A stretch of 64,000 bases of DNA from an uncultured Aggregatibacter sp. (GTDB lineage Bacteria > Pseudomonadota > Gammaproteobacteria > Enterobacterales > Pasteurellaceae): assembly GCF_901873365.1 (NCBI RefSeq), contig NZ_CABFLM010000104.1:11061-75060 (forward strand). The letters run 5' to 3'. How positions within the stretch are numbered: position 1 is the first letter of the stretch; each line of letters opens with the position of its first letter. Shown one piece after another: positions 1 through 9,184 of this stretch. The notes below the pieces were generated by a model. The model was not told the origin of the DNA. It saw only the letters and a list, made by a program, of their open reading frames with translations, and made no database searches. The position numbers and the translations under genes are program-made.

Positions 1-790
1 GCTCTTTGCGAAAACCGGTGTGGGCAAGCGACGCGCTAAGATCGCGAAACGTAATCTGGAACTTTGCTTTCCTGACTGGTCTGAACAACACATTCATCAG
101 ATTTTACAAGCCAACTTACGCGCCACCGGAATGGCGATTATTGAAACAGGTATGGCGTGGTTTTGGTCTGATCATCGTATAAAAAAATGGTCAAAAATTG
201 AAGGGCTTGACTATTTAAAAGACAATTTGGCAGACGGTATCATTTTCGTCGGCGTACATTTCTTAACGCTGGAATTGGGCGCTCGTATTGTTGGCATTCA
301 TCAACCTGGCATTGGCGTTTATCGCCCTAACGACAACCCATTGTTTGATTGGCTTCAAACACAAGGGAGATTACGTTCCAATAAATCGATGCTGGATCGT
401 AAAGATCTCCGTGGCATGATTAAGGCGATACGAAATGGCGATATTATTTGGTATGCACCGGACCACGACTATGGTCGAAAAAATGCCGTTTTCGTGCCGT
501 TCTTTGCGGTTCCTCACGCTGCAACAACAACAGGCAGTTATTACTTATTAAAGTCTTCTCCAAACAGTAAAGTGATTCCTTTCGCGCCACTTAGAAACGC
601 AGATAATTCCGGCTATACGGTCACCATCTCTCCACCGGTGGATTTTTCTGATTTGCATGATGAAACTGAAATTGCAGCAAGAATGAATCAAGTGATTGAG
701 AAAGAGATTATGAAGGGGGTTGAACAATATATGTGGTTACATCGTCGTTTTAAGACACAACCGAATGAAGAAAACCTCTATAGTGAATAA
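1..790 (+). CDS. lpxL: Lipid A lauroyl acyltransferase LpxL/HtrB, 3' part (5' end outside window)
   Basis: Transfers a secondary acyl chain (laurate or myristate) to Kdo2-lipid IVA at the inner membrane during lipid A synthesis. The frame is open from base 2 through the first in-frame GTG at 20, so the gene starts upstream of the window; about 262 C-terminal codons are visible of the usual 300-310. Seen: the acyltransferase H-x4-E motif (HFLTLE) near visible residue 80, the RPNDNPL block, RSNKSMLDRKDLRGM and the WYAPDHDYG block, all typical of HtrB/LpxL. The missing N-terminus should hold the membrane anchor. It ends before a bidirectional uptake-sequence hairpin that also serves the convergent formate dehydrogenase operon. 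LpxM-type paralogues are similar, but these blocks fit LpxL better. Confidence 0.93.
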   Translation, partial: LFAKTGVGKRRAKIAKRNLELCFPDWSEQHIHQILQANLRATGMAIIETGMAWFWSDHRIKKWSKIEGLDYLKDNLADGIIFVGVHFLTLELGARIVGIHQPGIGVYRPNDNPLFDWLQTQGRLRSNKSMLDRKDLRGMIKAIRNGDIIWYAPDHDYGRKNAVFVPFFAVPHAATTTGSYYLLKSSPNSKVIPFAPLRNADNSGYTVTISPPVDFSDLHDETEIAARMNQVIEKEIMKGVEQYMWLHRRFKTQPNEENLYSE

Positions 791-810
791 ACTTTAACAA
801 TATTTCTCAT

Positions 811-859
811 AAAAAAAGTGCGGTTAAAATCCATTTTGTTTTTTAACCGCACTTTGTTT
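811..859. terminator. Bidirectional terminator made of an inverted uptake-sequence pair
   Basis: Two oppositely oriented uptake sequences (AAAGTGCGGTTAAAA at 815-829 and its complement at 841-855) form a 15-bp stem with an 11-base loop, with A- and T-runs on both sides. It lies between the convergent lpxL and fdnI genes and can end transcription on both strands. Confidence 0.85.
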
Positions 860-885
860 TATGTGTTGATTGATGTCTGTTCTAG

Positions 886-1602
886 TTAGCCATTAATGCC
901 TTTGAACAATGCTTTGGCTTTCACTTGCTTACCTTCAGCTTCATTTTTCAGGTCTTCTTCAAGTTTAGAAAGCACTTCTTCACGATACCATTTCGGGTGG
1001 TGTTTTTTCGCCCAGCGAACAGTTACCCAACCCTCAACAATGCCACGAATGGAACCTTTCACCCAAAATGCCATATACATATGCACTAAGATACCGGTGA
1101 ACAACATGAATGCACTCGCAGAGTGAAGAAGAATCGCAATTCTCAATACTGGGATAGAGAAATAATGCGAGAAATATTGACGCCACATAATAATGCCAGT
1201 CACAAGCAAGGTTACCATTGCCAAATTTAATGTCCAGAATAACATTTTTTGACCCAGGTTATACTTGCCGTTATCAGCAACAGCGTGCTCATTTCCCTTT
1301 AAGACTTCCAACATCCCTTTTGCCCAACGAATATCGTTCTTCTCCGGAATATTATGATCCCAGTAAAGATAGCCGAGATAAATAAAGGCAAAGAACATTA
1401 AGATACCGGTGAACGGGTGGATTGCCCGAGCCAATTGTGGTGTCCCTAAAATCTCAGTTAGCCACGCAAAGTCCGGGAAGAAAAATGCCACCCCGGTGAA
1501 CATCGTCATAAAGAAGCAGATAACAAGTAGCCAGTGGCTTAAACGCGCAGGCGTTCTATGACGAATGATTCGAGTATCATTGCTAATCTCAATCTTACTC
1601 AT
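886..1602 (-). CDS. fdnI: Formate dehydrogenase gamma subunit, cytochrome b556
   Basis: Membrane subunit of respiratory formate dehydrogenase; it carries two b haems and passes electrons from the FeS subunit to quinone. The 238-residue product has four hydrophobic segments and candidate haem-ligand histidines (RHRTPARLSHW near residue 15, AIHPFTG, and HSASAFMLFTGILVH in the last helix pair). The start chosen is ATG at 1602, preceded by GGAGGCAAAG; it overlaps the 3' end of the beta-subunit gene by 8 bases, so the two are translationally coupled. A longer frame reaches 1653 but runs deep into fdnH. No fdhE follows; the gene converges on lpxL. Close to E. coli FdnI/FdoI, slightly longer. Confidence 0.95.
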   Translation of the reverse strand: MSKIEISNDTRIIRHRTPARLSHWLLVICFFMTMFTGVAFFFPDFAWLTEILGTPQLARAIHPFTGILMFFAFIYLGYLYWDHNIPEKNDIRWAKGMLEVLKGNEHAVADNGKYNLGQKMLFWTLNLAMVTLLVTGIIMWRQYFSHYFSIPVLRIAILLHSASAFMLFTGILVHMYMAFWVKGSIRGIVEGWVTVRWAKKHHPKWYREEVLSKLEEDLKNEAEGKQVKAKALFKGING

Positions 1603-2527
1603 CTTTGCCTCCTTTGTCTGCTTCTTCAAATTCATGGTGATGATCTTCCACATCTTCTTCTACGTTTGGACCCACTGTTAAGTAGTGACCAATTTCAGCC
1701 AAGGCTAAACCGCCCATGGCAACCGCAGCAACCGGTTTCAAGATATCTTTCCATAAAGTAATGCTTGGGTCGATTTGCGGATCTTTCGGAAGACCGGAAT
1801 ACAATTCAGGTTTATCCGCATGATGTAACACATACATCACGTGTGTGCCACCCACGCCTTCCGGATCGTAAAGACCGGCATTTTCATAGCCACGTGCTTT
1901 AAGATCAGCGATGCGTTTTTCCGCATAGACTTTCATTTCTTCTTTAGAGCCGAAACGAATTGCACCGGTCGGACAGGTTTTCACACAAGCCGGTTCTTGT
2001 CCCACAGAAACACGGTCAACACAAAGGGTACATTTGTACACACGATTGTCTTCCGGATTCATACGTGGAATGTTGAACGGACAACCTGCGATACAGTAAC
2101 CACAACCGATACATTTGTCAGATTGGAAATCCACGATACCGTTCGCATATTGGATGATCGCACCCGGTGCCGGACAGGCTTTTAAGCAGCCCGGCTCTTG
2201 GCAGTGCATACAGCCATCTTTACGAATTAACCATTCTAAACGATCGTTTTCTTCTACTTCGTTAAAGCGCATCACTGTCCATGCTTTTGCATTGAGATCT
2301 ACCGGGTTATCGTAGATCCCCACACATTGTGCATTAACGTCAGAACGAATATCATTCCATTCTGAACAACCCACTTGACAAGCTTTACAACCGATACAGG
2401 TTGTTACGTCAATGAGTTTTGCTACTTCAACTTTATGATCACGCGCACGCGGTGCCGGTGTTAAACCGGACGTTGCGGAGATCTTAATAATATCTTGCGT
2501 TTGAACGCCTTGAGCAGTTCCTGCCAT
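1595..2527 (-). CDS. fdnH: Formate dehydrogenase beta subunit, four [4Fe-4S] clusters
   Basis: Electron-transfer subunit that relays electrons from the molybdenum subunit to the cytochrome. The 310-residue product shows four cysteine groups: CIGCKACQVGC, CMHCQEPGCLKAC, CIGCGYCIAGC and CTLCVDRV...CVKTC, which fit four [4Fe-4S] clusters. One transmembrane helix lies near residues 262-285, followed by an acidic/His-rich tail (DVEDHHHEFEE) on the other side of the membrane. It starts 1 base after the fdnG stop, a normal spacing for this operon, and overlaps fdnI. Called FdxH in Haemophilus. No signal peptide is present; it is expected to be exported together with the Tat-dependent alpha subunit. 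Confidence 0.96.
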   Translation of the reverse strand: MAGTAQGVQTQDIIKISATSGLTPAPRARDHKVEVAKLIDVTTCIGCKACQVGCSEWNDIRSDVNAQCVGIYDNPVDLNAKAWTVMRFNEVEENDRLEWLIRKDGCMHCQEPGCLKACPAPGAIIQYANGIVDFQSDKCIGCGYCIAGCPFNIPRMNPEDNRVYKCTLCVDRVSVGQEPACVKTCPTGAIRFGSKEEMKVYAEKRIADLKARGYENAGLYDPEGVGGTHVMYVLHHADKPELYSGLPKDPQIDPSITLWKDILKPVAAVAMGGLALAEIGHYLTVGPNVEEDVEDHHHEFEEADKGGKDE

Positions 2528-2528
2528 A

Positions 2529-5500
2529 TTATGCCTCCGCCTTTTCGATATTTACCAAGAATGTTTTGTATTCCGGTGTTTGCGTGATTGCCTCACCCCA
2601 AGATGGTGTTAAGGTATTAGTAGAGAATCCACGGTTACCTTTACCATTTAAGGCTTTCATATTCCAGTGAATCGGAAGACCTACATGGTGTACGGTACGT
2701 CCATCGATTTCTAAATCTTTCAAACGTTTCGTTACCACTGCAACAGCTTTAATATAGCCACGGCGAGAAGTAATTTTCACCATATCACCTTTTTGGATGC
2801 CTTTTTCTGCCGCCAATTTTTCACCGATTTCCACAAATTGTTGTGGTTGTGCAATGATATTTAACGCAGATTGTGCCGTCCAACTGTGGAAATGCTCGGT
2901 TAAACGATAAGTGGTTGCCACATATGGGAAATCTTTATTTGAGCCGATAAATTCACGGTCTTCTTTATAAATACGAACAGTCGGATCAGAGACCACTTTC
3001 GGGTGCAATGGGTTCGTATCAATCGGACTTTCGATCGGTTCATAATGCTCAGGCATCGGACCATTTGCAATTTTATCTACTGCAAATAAACGCCCTACAC
3101 CTTCTGCGGACATAATAAATGGACCGGTGTCGGAACCTGGTGGTTGTGTGCCATAGTCAGCGACATCAAACCAGTTCCAGTTTTTACCATTCCATTTAAT
3201 TAATTGACGGTGTTTATCCCAAGGATTACCGTTAATATCCAATGAAGCACGGTTATAAAGAACGCGGCGGTTTGCCGGCCATGCAAAGCCCCAACCTAAA
3301 GTACAGCCTAAACCGGATGGGTCAGAGTTATCACGGTTTGCAGTTTGGTTACCTTTTTCTGTCCACTGACCGGTATATAACCAGTTACCGGCAGAGGTTG
3401 TACCGTCATCACGCAAGTGTGCAAAGCCACTGAGTAATTGACCTTTTTTGTACATTAAATTGCCGTTAGCATCATACAGATCTTCAAGTGCATAACCATT
3501 TAATTCTTTGGCTAATTCTTCCGCACTTGGTGAATGAGGAATACCATAATTCCATGTCATGGCTTCAAAAGATTCAATACCGCGACCGCCTTCTTTCTTA
3601 TAGAGCTCGTGCATTTCTTCACGAATCATCGAAAGAATATCTGCATCCGGTAATGCTTCGCCCGGTTGGTCACAAGATTTTTCATGCCATTGCGCCCAAC
3701 GACCGGAATTGACGATAGAACCGTCTTCTTCTGCGAAACAAGTGGTTGGCAAGCGGAATACTTCTGTTTGGATTTCAGCAGAATTCACGTTATTTGATTC
3801 GCCAAAGTTTTTCCAGAATTCAGAAGATTCAGTTTGAAGCGGATCCATCACGATTAAGTATTTTAATTTGCTCATACCGGCAACGGTTTTGTTCTTGTTC
3901 GGTAATGAGTTTAATACGTTGAAACCTTGTAAGATCCAACCGTTTAACTTGCCTTCATTCATTAACTTAACATTCGTGATAGGGTCGTATAAGCGGTCTG
4001 CTTTTGGCAAGAAATCGAAACCCCAACCGTTTTCTTTGGTGGCTTTATCACCATAGAACGTTTTCATCATACTCACGAAGAATTTCGAGGTATTACGATA
4101 ATAGTTTACTTGGTTTGGTACGATATCTTTCGGTGTAATCGCATTGATATACTGCTCATAAGAGGTATCTTTGTCGTTTGGTAAACGCATATAACCCGGT
4201 AAAGACATAGGCAATAAGCCCATATCCGTTGTACCTTGTACGTTGGAGTGTCCACGTAATGCATTAATACCACCACCCGGCATACCCATATTACCTAGGA
4301 GCAATTGGATCATCGCCATAGAACGAATATTTTGCGTACCGATTGTGTGCTCGGTAAAGCCTAACGCATATAAGTGCGTCATGGTTTTATTCGGTGCAGA
4401 GGTTTTACCAATTTCTTCACAGATTTGTAAGAAGGTTTTTTGTTTCACACCGGTAATACGTTCAACCATTTCCGGCGTGTAGCGAGAAACGTGATCTTTC
4501 AAGATATTAATCACACAGCGTGGATCTTGTAAGGTCATATCACGTTTAGCATGGCCATTTTCATCGAATTGGTAGTTCCATTTAGATTTATCGTAAGTGT
4601 GTTTTTCTTCATCAAAACCTACGAATAAACCATCTTCGAATTTGAAACCTTCATCCACTAAGAAGGACGCATTGGTGTAGTGTTTAACGTATTCGTGTTG
4701 AATTTGATTGGTTTCCAATAAGTAACGGATCACACCCATTAAGAATGCAATATCAGAACCGGAACGAATTGGTGCATGAAAGTCAGCAACAGAAGCCGTA
4801 CGGTTAAAGCGCGGGTCAACTACGATGAGTTTCGCACCGTTTTTCTTCGCTTCAATTGCCCAACGGAAGCCAACAGGGTGGGCTTCAGCAGGGTTCCCCC
4901 CTTGAACAAGAATAAGATTGGCGTTTTTGATGTCAACCCAGTTATTTGTCATGGCACCGCGACCAAATGATGGAGCAAGACTTGCTACCGTTGGTCCGTG
5001 TCAAGTATTCGCTTGGTTACACATCGGCACCATGCCCAACATCCGCACCCATTTATGAGTTAGTAGTGCGGCCTCGTTGCTCATGGCGGAGGCGGTCATA
5101 ATCCCTGTGGTTGTCCAACGGTTAACCGTTTTGCCACTCGCATCTTTTTCAACGAAGTTGGCATCACGGTCATCTTTCATTAGACGGGCAATGCGTTTAA
5201 TTGCATCTTGCCAAGAAATGCGTTCCCATTTATCGGAACCCGGTGCACGATATTCAGGGTATAACGCACGGCTTTCACTATTGATATAGTCTAAGGCACC
5301 GGCACCCTTCGGACATAATGCCCCACGGCTGACCGGATGATCAGGGTCACCTTCGATATGGAACAATTTAGAGCGGGTATTGGTTGAGGTATGACCGCTT
5401 AATGTATTAGATGGAATACCTGTACTATACATCAACATACCGCAGCTTACGGCACAATATGTACAGGTTTGACGCGATTCTTTCGCACGCAATAGTTTGT

Positions 5501-5612
5501 ATTCGCGTGGTGCAGCTAAGGCTGTGGACGGTGCAAAACCTAACATCGCAACGGATGTTCCGGCCATACCGCCAGCACAGACCTTGAAGAATTTTCTTCT
5601 TGAGATCTGCAT
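2529..5612 (-). CDS. fdnG: Formate dehydrogenase alpha subunit, selenocysteine-containing molybdoprotein
   Basis: Catalytic subunit that oxidises formate to CO2 in the periplasm. The reading frame is cut by one in-frame TGA at 5003-5001; both sides match one FdnG protein without a gap, ending in NQANT and resuming with HGPTVASLAPSFGRG, the context where E. coli FdnG has selenocysteine. Read through, the product is 1027 residues with Sec at 204. Start is ATG at 5612 with GGGGAG six bases upstream, not the TTG-type start at 5627. A Tat signal (SRRKFFK) opens the protein, followed by a Cys-x2-Cys-x3-Cys...Cys cluster site near residues 50-100, then the molybdopterin domains. It needs selA/B/C/D elsewhere and FdhD, whose gene is divergent next to it. 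Confidence 0.96.
4961..5003 (-). promoter_or_regulatory. Selenocysteine codon and bacterial SECIS hairpin in fdnG
   Basis: The TGA at 5003-5001 is followed, about 14 bases on, by a short hairpin with arms AGCA/TGCT around the loop AGTCT, including the GU that SelB recognises in E. coli fdnG and fdhF. Size and distance fit the bacterial SECIS. The match rests on reading; the fold was not computed. Confidence 0.8.
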
Positions 5613-5626
5613 AAATACTCCCCACA

Positions 5627-5648
5627 ATCAACAAAACTTGTTGTTGAT
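5627..5648 (-). promoter_or_regulatory. Leader hairpin just upstream of the fdnG ribosome site
   Basis: ATCAACAA and TTGTTGAT form a perfect 8-bp inverted repeat with a 6-base spacer, 6 to 27 bases upstream of the GGGGAG ribosome site. It could be a leader hairpin or a dyad operator. It has FNR-like half sites (TTGAT/ATCAA) but in the wrong arrangement for an FNR box. A TATAAC -10-like hexamer lies slightly upstream, near 5667-5672 on this strand. Confidence 0.4.
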
Positions 5649-5854
5649 CTTTGTTTAATGTTTAATAGTTATAAATCACATTTGAGTAGATAACTTAGTC
5701 ATCGATTTTGTTAAAATAGTATTACAATTAAACGCCACCGAGACTAAACCTAACGTAACAAGAGATACGACCTATCTATTCGTTAGCATGCGCTAGAATA
5801 CCTATTTTTCAAACATAAATCTATAATCACTAATAATTAAAAGGGCAAAAAAAA

Positions 5855-6682
5855 TTGAGTTGGATCACAAAAAGAACAATTAATTTTATCAAAAATTTAA
5901 CAAATCCGGCGACATCGGACAGTGGCATCATCGTCACCGAAAGACAGGATACCTTGGCGAAAGAAGTGCCTGTTGCCCTCGTGTATAACGATATCGCCCA
6001 TACCGTCATGATGTGTTCACCACGAGATTTAGAGGATTTTGCCATGGGCTTTTCCCTCACAGAAGGCATTATCGACAAGCCGGCGGATATTTATGGCATT
6101 GATATCGAGGAAGTGTGTAATGGTATGGAAGCCAGAATTGAACTGGCGACCCGTTGCTTTGTGGCATTGAAAGATCACCGTCGCACCTTAACCGGACGCA
6201 CCGGTTGTGGCATTTGCGGTGCAGAACAAATTCAACAGGTATATAAAAACGTTGCAAAATTAGACCACACTTTAACGTTCAACATCCGCCAATTCGATAC
6301 TTGCTTGCAACAATTATATGAGGCACAAGAACTTGGCAAGCAAACCGGCTCCACACATGCCGCGGCATTTTTTTCTGCAGAAGGGAAACTACTCGCCATT
6401 CGGGAAGATGTCGGTCGCCATGTGGCATTAGATAAATTATTGGGATGGCACGCTAAAGCTGACACGCCACGGGGGTTTATCGTTGTCACCAGTCGCGCCA
6501 GTTATGAAATGGTACAAAAAACCGTTTCTTGTGGTATTGAAATGCTTGTTGCGATTTCTGCCGCAACGGACCTCGCCGTACAAATGGCGGAACAATATAA
6601 TCTAACCCTTGTTGGGTTCGCCCGAGAAGGTAGAGCAACGATCTATAGTGGTAAAGAAAGATTACTGACTCCCCTCCCCTAA
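5855..6682 (+). CDS. fdhD: Formate dehydrogenase accessory sulfurtransferase FdhD
   Basis: Transfers sulfur from IscS to the molybdenum cofactor before it is inserted into formate dehydrogenase; essential for FdnG activity. The 275-residue product carries GRTGCGICG (the CxxC sulfur-transfer motif near residue 120) and the conserved blocks EDVGRHVALDKLLG and SRASYEMVQK. The start must be TTG at 5855: it is the first start codon after an in-frame stop (TAA at 5834) and has AAGGG about ten bases upstream; the next in-frame ATG lies inside the conserved domain. Transcribed divergently from fdnGHI, so the 242-base intergenic region probably controls both. Confidence 0.94.
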   Translation: MSWITKRTINFIKNLTNPATSDSGIIVTERQDTLAKEVPVALVYNDIAHTVMMCSPRDLEDFAMGFSLTEGIIDKPADIYGIDIEEVCNGMEARIELATRCFVALKDHRRTLTGRTGCGICGAEQIQQVYKNVAKLDHTLTFNIRQFDTCLQQLYEAQELGKQTGSTHAAAFFSAEGKLLAIREDVGRHVALDKLLGWHAKADTPRGFIVVTSRASYEMVQKTVSCGIEMLVAISAATDLAVQMAEQYNLTLVGFAREGRATIYSGKERLLTPLP

Positions 6683-6709
6683 TTCATTCGAACATGAGAT
6701 TTATCAAAA

Positions 6710-6744
6710 AAATCCCCCGCACTTTTTAGCTCGGGGGATTTTTA
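6710..6744. terminator. Bidirectional terminator between fdhD and mdh
   Basis: AATCCCCCG and CGGGGGATT form a 9-bp GC-rich stem flanked by A and T runs on either side, between two convergent genes. Confidence 0.9.
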
Positions 6745-6757
6745 TTTTCCAGTTGAA

Positions 6758-7693
6758 TTATGGATTAACGAATTTTTCGCCTAATTCAATATCTGCACGC
6801 AATGTTGGCAGCATCGCGTCTAATGCTTGTTGCTCAAACGCACTGAGTTTACCAATTGGCAGAATTTCTTCTACGCCTTCTTTACCGAAACGAACCGGTT
6901 GAGCAAAGAAGCGAGCATATTTACCATCGCCTTCCACATAGCTACATTCAACCACCGTTTCGCCTTGTAATCCGCGCACTACCGCATTGGCAAAACGTGC
7001 CGCTGCTTGAGCCATGGATAAGGTTGCAGAACCGCCACCGGCTTTCGCATTCACCACTTCAGTACCGGCATTTTGAATACGTTTGGTTAATGGTTCGATT
7101 TCCTCCTCTTTCCATTCCACGTATGGCACTTGAGATAACAAAGGAAGAATGGTCACGCCGGAGTGTCCGCCAATCACCGGTACGGTTGTACGATAAACGT
7201 TTAAGCCTTTTAATTCGGCAACAAAGGTTTCAGAACGAAGCACGTCTAATGTGGTCACGCCGAATAATTTACGTTTGTCATAAACACCGGCTTTTTTCAA
7301 GACTTCCGCGGCAATCGCAACAGTCGTATTTACCGGGTTGGTAATAATCCCAACACAGGCTTTCGGACAGGTCACAGCGACTTTTTCAATTAAGTTGCGT
7401 ACGATGCCTGCGTTAATGTTGAATAGATCTGAGCGATCCATTCCCGGTTTACGTGCGACGCCGGCAGAAATCAGCACGACATCCGCGCCTTTTAATGCAG
7501 GTGTCGGATCTTCACCGGCAAAACCTTCCACTTTAACCGCGGTCGGAATGTGGCTGACATCCACAGCAACGCCCGGGGTTACCGGTGCAATATCATAAAG
7601 TGATAGCTCGGAACCTGCCGGCAACTGTAGTTTTAGCAATAATGCTAATGCTTGACCGATACCGCCTGCGGCACCTAAAACGGCAACTTTCAT
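6758..7693 (-). CDS. mdh: Malate dehydrogenase (NAD-dependent)
   Basis: Interconverts malate and oxaloacetate with NAD in the cytoplasm. The 311-residue product begins MKVAVLGAAGGIGQ (Rossmann nucleotide-binding loop), has ARKPGMDRSDLF with the substrate-binding arginines near 80-87, TNPVN near 117-121, and VIGGHSG with the catalytic His near 177, like E. coli Mdh (312 aa). The start chosen is ATG at 7693 with GAGGAG eight bases upstream; the frame extends to 7714 but that gives a non-conserved leader. Monocistronic, with a terminator downstream and a near-consensus CRP box upstream. Confidence 0.97.
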   Translation of the reverse strand: MKVAVLGAAGGIGQALALLLKLQLPAGSELSLYDIAPVTPGVAVDVSHIPTAVKVEGFAGEDPTPALKGADVVLISAGVARKPGMDRSDLFNINAGIVRNLIEKVAVTCPKACVGIITNPVNTTVAIAAEVLKKAGVYDKRKLFGVTTLDVLRSETFVAELKGLNVYRTTVPVIGGHSGVTILPLLSQVPYVEWKEEEIEPLTKRIQNAGTEVVNAKAGGGSATLSMAQAAARFANAVVRGLQGETVVECSYVEGDGKYARFFAQPVRFGKEGVEEILPIGKLSAFEQQALDAMLPTLRADIELGEKFVNP

Positions 7694-7787
7694 TTCATTC
7701 TCCTCATGTCGCAAGAAATGGATAGTTAAAAATTTGTGAGAATTGTACGCTCCCCTATTTTTAAATTCAAACGGGCAAATGCAAATC

Positions 7788-7803
7788 TGTGAGCAAATTC
7801 AAA
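7788..7803 (-). promoter_or_regulatory. Candidate CRP box upstream of mdh
   Basis: TGTGAGCAAATTCAAA matches TGTGA-N6-TCACA with one mismatch in the right half. Its centre is 103 bases before the mdh start codon, and a T/A-rich -10-like segment (TTTAAA, 7760-7765) follows at class II spacing. Catabolite control of a TCA-cycle gene is plausible but inferred. Confidence 0.5.
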
Positions 7804-7834
7804 TTTTTTCTGCGAATACAAAAAGGAAAACCGC

Positions 7835-9172
7835 TTAATAACGTTTTTGCTGACTCTGAGCATCCTGTTCCCGCAACCAGTCCAACTTCTCCTTAATCTT
7901 AATTTCCATGCCTCTTGTGGTAGGAAAATAAAATTGTGTGTCTTTAAGTTCTGGTGGGAAATAATTTTCACCGGCGGCGTAGGCGTTGGGTTCATCGTGG
8001 GCATAACGGTATTCGGCACCGAAGCCCAAATCTTTCATGAGATTGGTTGGCGCGTTACGAAGGTGTTCCGGCACATCAAAATCAGCCGATTCCATCGCCA
8101 ATTTTTTCGCGGCTTTGAAGGCGAGGTAAACCGCATTGCTTTTCGGTGCAACGGCTAAATACACGATAGCTTGTGCAATGGCGCGTTCACCTTCGGCGGC
8201 ACCAACACGGGTAAAGCAATCCCAAGCGGCAAGGGCGACTTGCATTGCGCGCGGGTCAGCATTGCCCACATCTTCCGAAGCAATTGCCAACAAACGGCGT
8301 GCCACATAAAGGGGATCACCGCCGGCAGTGATAATGCGGGCATACCAATAGAGTGCCGCATCCGGTGCGGATCCGCGAATAGATTTATGCAGCGCGGAAA
8401 TGAAATCATAGAAACGGTCGCCCTGTTTGTCGAAGCGCGCTTGGCGTTCACCTAAGACTTCCGTGAGTAAAGTGCGGTCTAAAATTTTGCCGTTTTTCGA
8501 TTCGCCCGCCATGTCCACCATCATTTCCAAACAGTTCAACGCAAGGCGTGCATCGCCGTTGACGTATTCTGCTAAAAGCGACAACAAATTCTCCTGCAAA
8601 TCTAACCGCACTTTGCCCAAGCCATTGTCCGGCTCATCAATGGCTTGTTGCAACACGCGCTCAATTTCCTGCGTGGAAAGGGGTTTGAGAATATAAACTC
8701 GCGCACGAGAAAGCAACGCATTATTTAATTCAAAGGAAGGATTTTCTGTGGTGGCACCAATAAAAATAATAGTGCCATCTTCGATATGAGGCAGAAACGC
8801 ATCTTGCTGGCTTTTGTTGAAACGATGCACTTCGTCCACAAACAAAATGGTGCGCAAACCCGCCAATTTATTTTGTTTGGCTTTTTCGATAGCTTCGCGA
8901 ATTTCTTTAATGCCGCTGGTGACCGCAGAAATTCGCTCCACTTCCGCCTGAATGCGTTGCGCGATAATTTCCGCCAACGTGGTCTTGCCGGTGCCTGGCG
9001 GCCCCCAGAAAATCATGGAATGAACATAGCCTACCTCAATCGCTTTACGCAACGGTTTACCTTCGCCCAACAAATGAGACTGGCCGCAATATTGCGCCAA
9101 AGTAGTTGGGCGCATTCTGGCGGCTAAAGGGCGAAAGTCATTTCCGTTGAAATCAAAGCTAAAATTAGACAT
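7835..9172 (-). CDS. rarA: Replication-associated recombination protein A, AAA+ ATPase
   Basis: RarA/MgsA acts at stalled replication forks and is related to clamp-loader ATPases and eukaryotic WRNIP1/Mgs1. Seen in the 445-residue protein: Walker A GPPGTGKTT near residue 60, Walker B FVDEVHRFNK near 110, sensor TTENPSFELN, SRAR arginine region, and a C-terminal tetramerisation part with ASEDVGNADPRA and the DEPNAY block. It starts 12 bases after the lolA stop, so lolA and rarA form an operon, as in E. coli (ftsK-lolA-rarA); no ftsK is present here. Length matches the family (447 aa in E. coli). Confidence 0.95.
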   Translation of the reverse strand: MSNFSFDFNGNDFRPLAARMRPTTLAQYCGQSHLLGEGKPLRKAIEVGYVHSMIFWGPPGTGKTTLAEIIAQRIQAEVERISAVTSGIKEIREAIEKAKQNKLAGLRTILFVDEVHRFNKSQQDAFLPHIEDGTIIFIGATTENPSFELNNALLSRARVYILKPLSTQEIERVLQQAIDEPDNGLGKVRLDLQENLLSLLAEYVNGDARLALNCLEMMVDMAGESKNGKILDRTLLTEVLGERQARFDKQGDRFYDFISALHKSIRGSAPDAALYWYARIITAGGDPLYVARRLLAIASEDVGNADPRAMQVALAAWDCFTRVGAAEGERAIAQAIVYLAVAPKSNAVYLAFKAAKKLAMESADFDVPEHLRNAPTNLMKDLGFGAEYRYAHDEPNAYAAGENYFPPELKDTQFYFPTTRGMEIKIKEKLDWLREQDAQSQQKRY

Positions 9173-9184
9173 GGTTCAATTCGC

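Noticed and set aside
811..859. Inverted uptake-sequence pairs read as mobile repeats or CRISPR-like repeats
   Set aside because: They are single inverted pairs after stop codons with the Haemophilus uptake core; no regular spacing and no cas genes were found.
5001..5003. Apparent nonsense mutation splitting fdnG into two genes
   Set aside because: The TGA is at the selenocysteine position of FdnG, both sides align without a gap, and a SECIS-like hairpin follows.
5649..5854. FNR or NarL/NarP box between fdnG and fdhD
   Set aside because: Only partial half sites (TTGATCTTTG, a lone TACCTAT heptamer) were found; none reaches a convincing consensus.
6856..7344. 162-codon plus-strand frame opposite mdh
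   Set aside because: Antisense shadow of a clear malate dehydrogenase gene; no protein-like motifs and no ribosome site.
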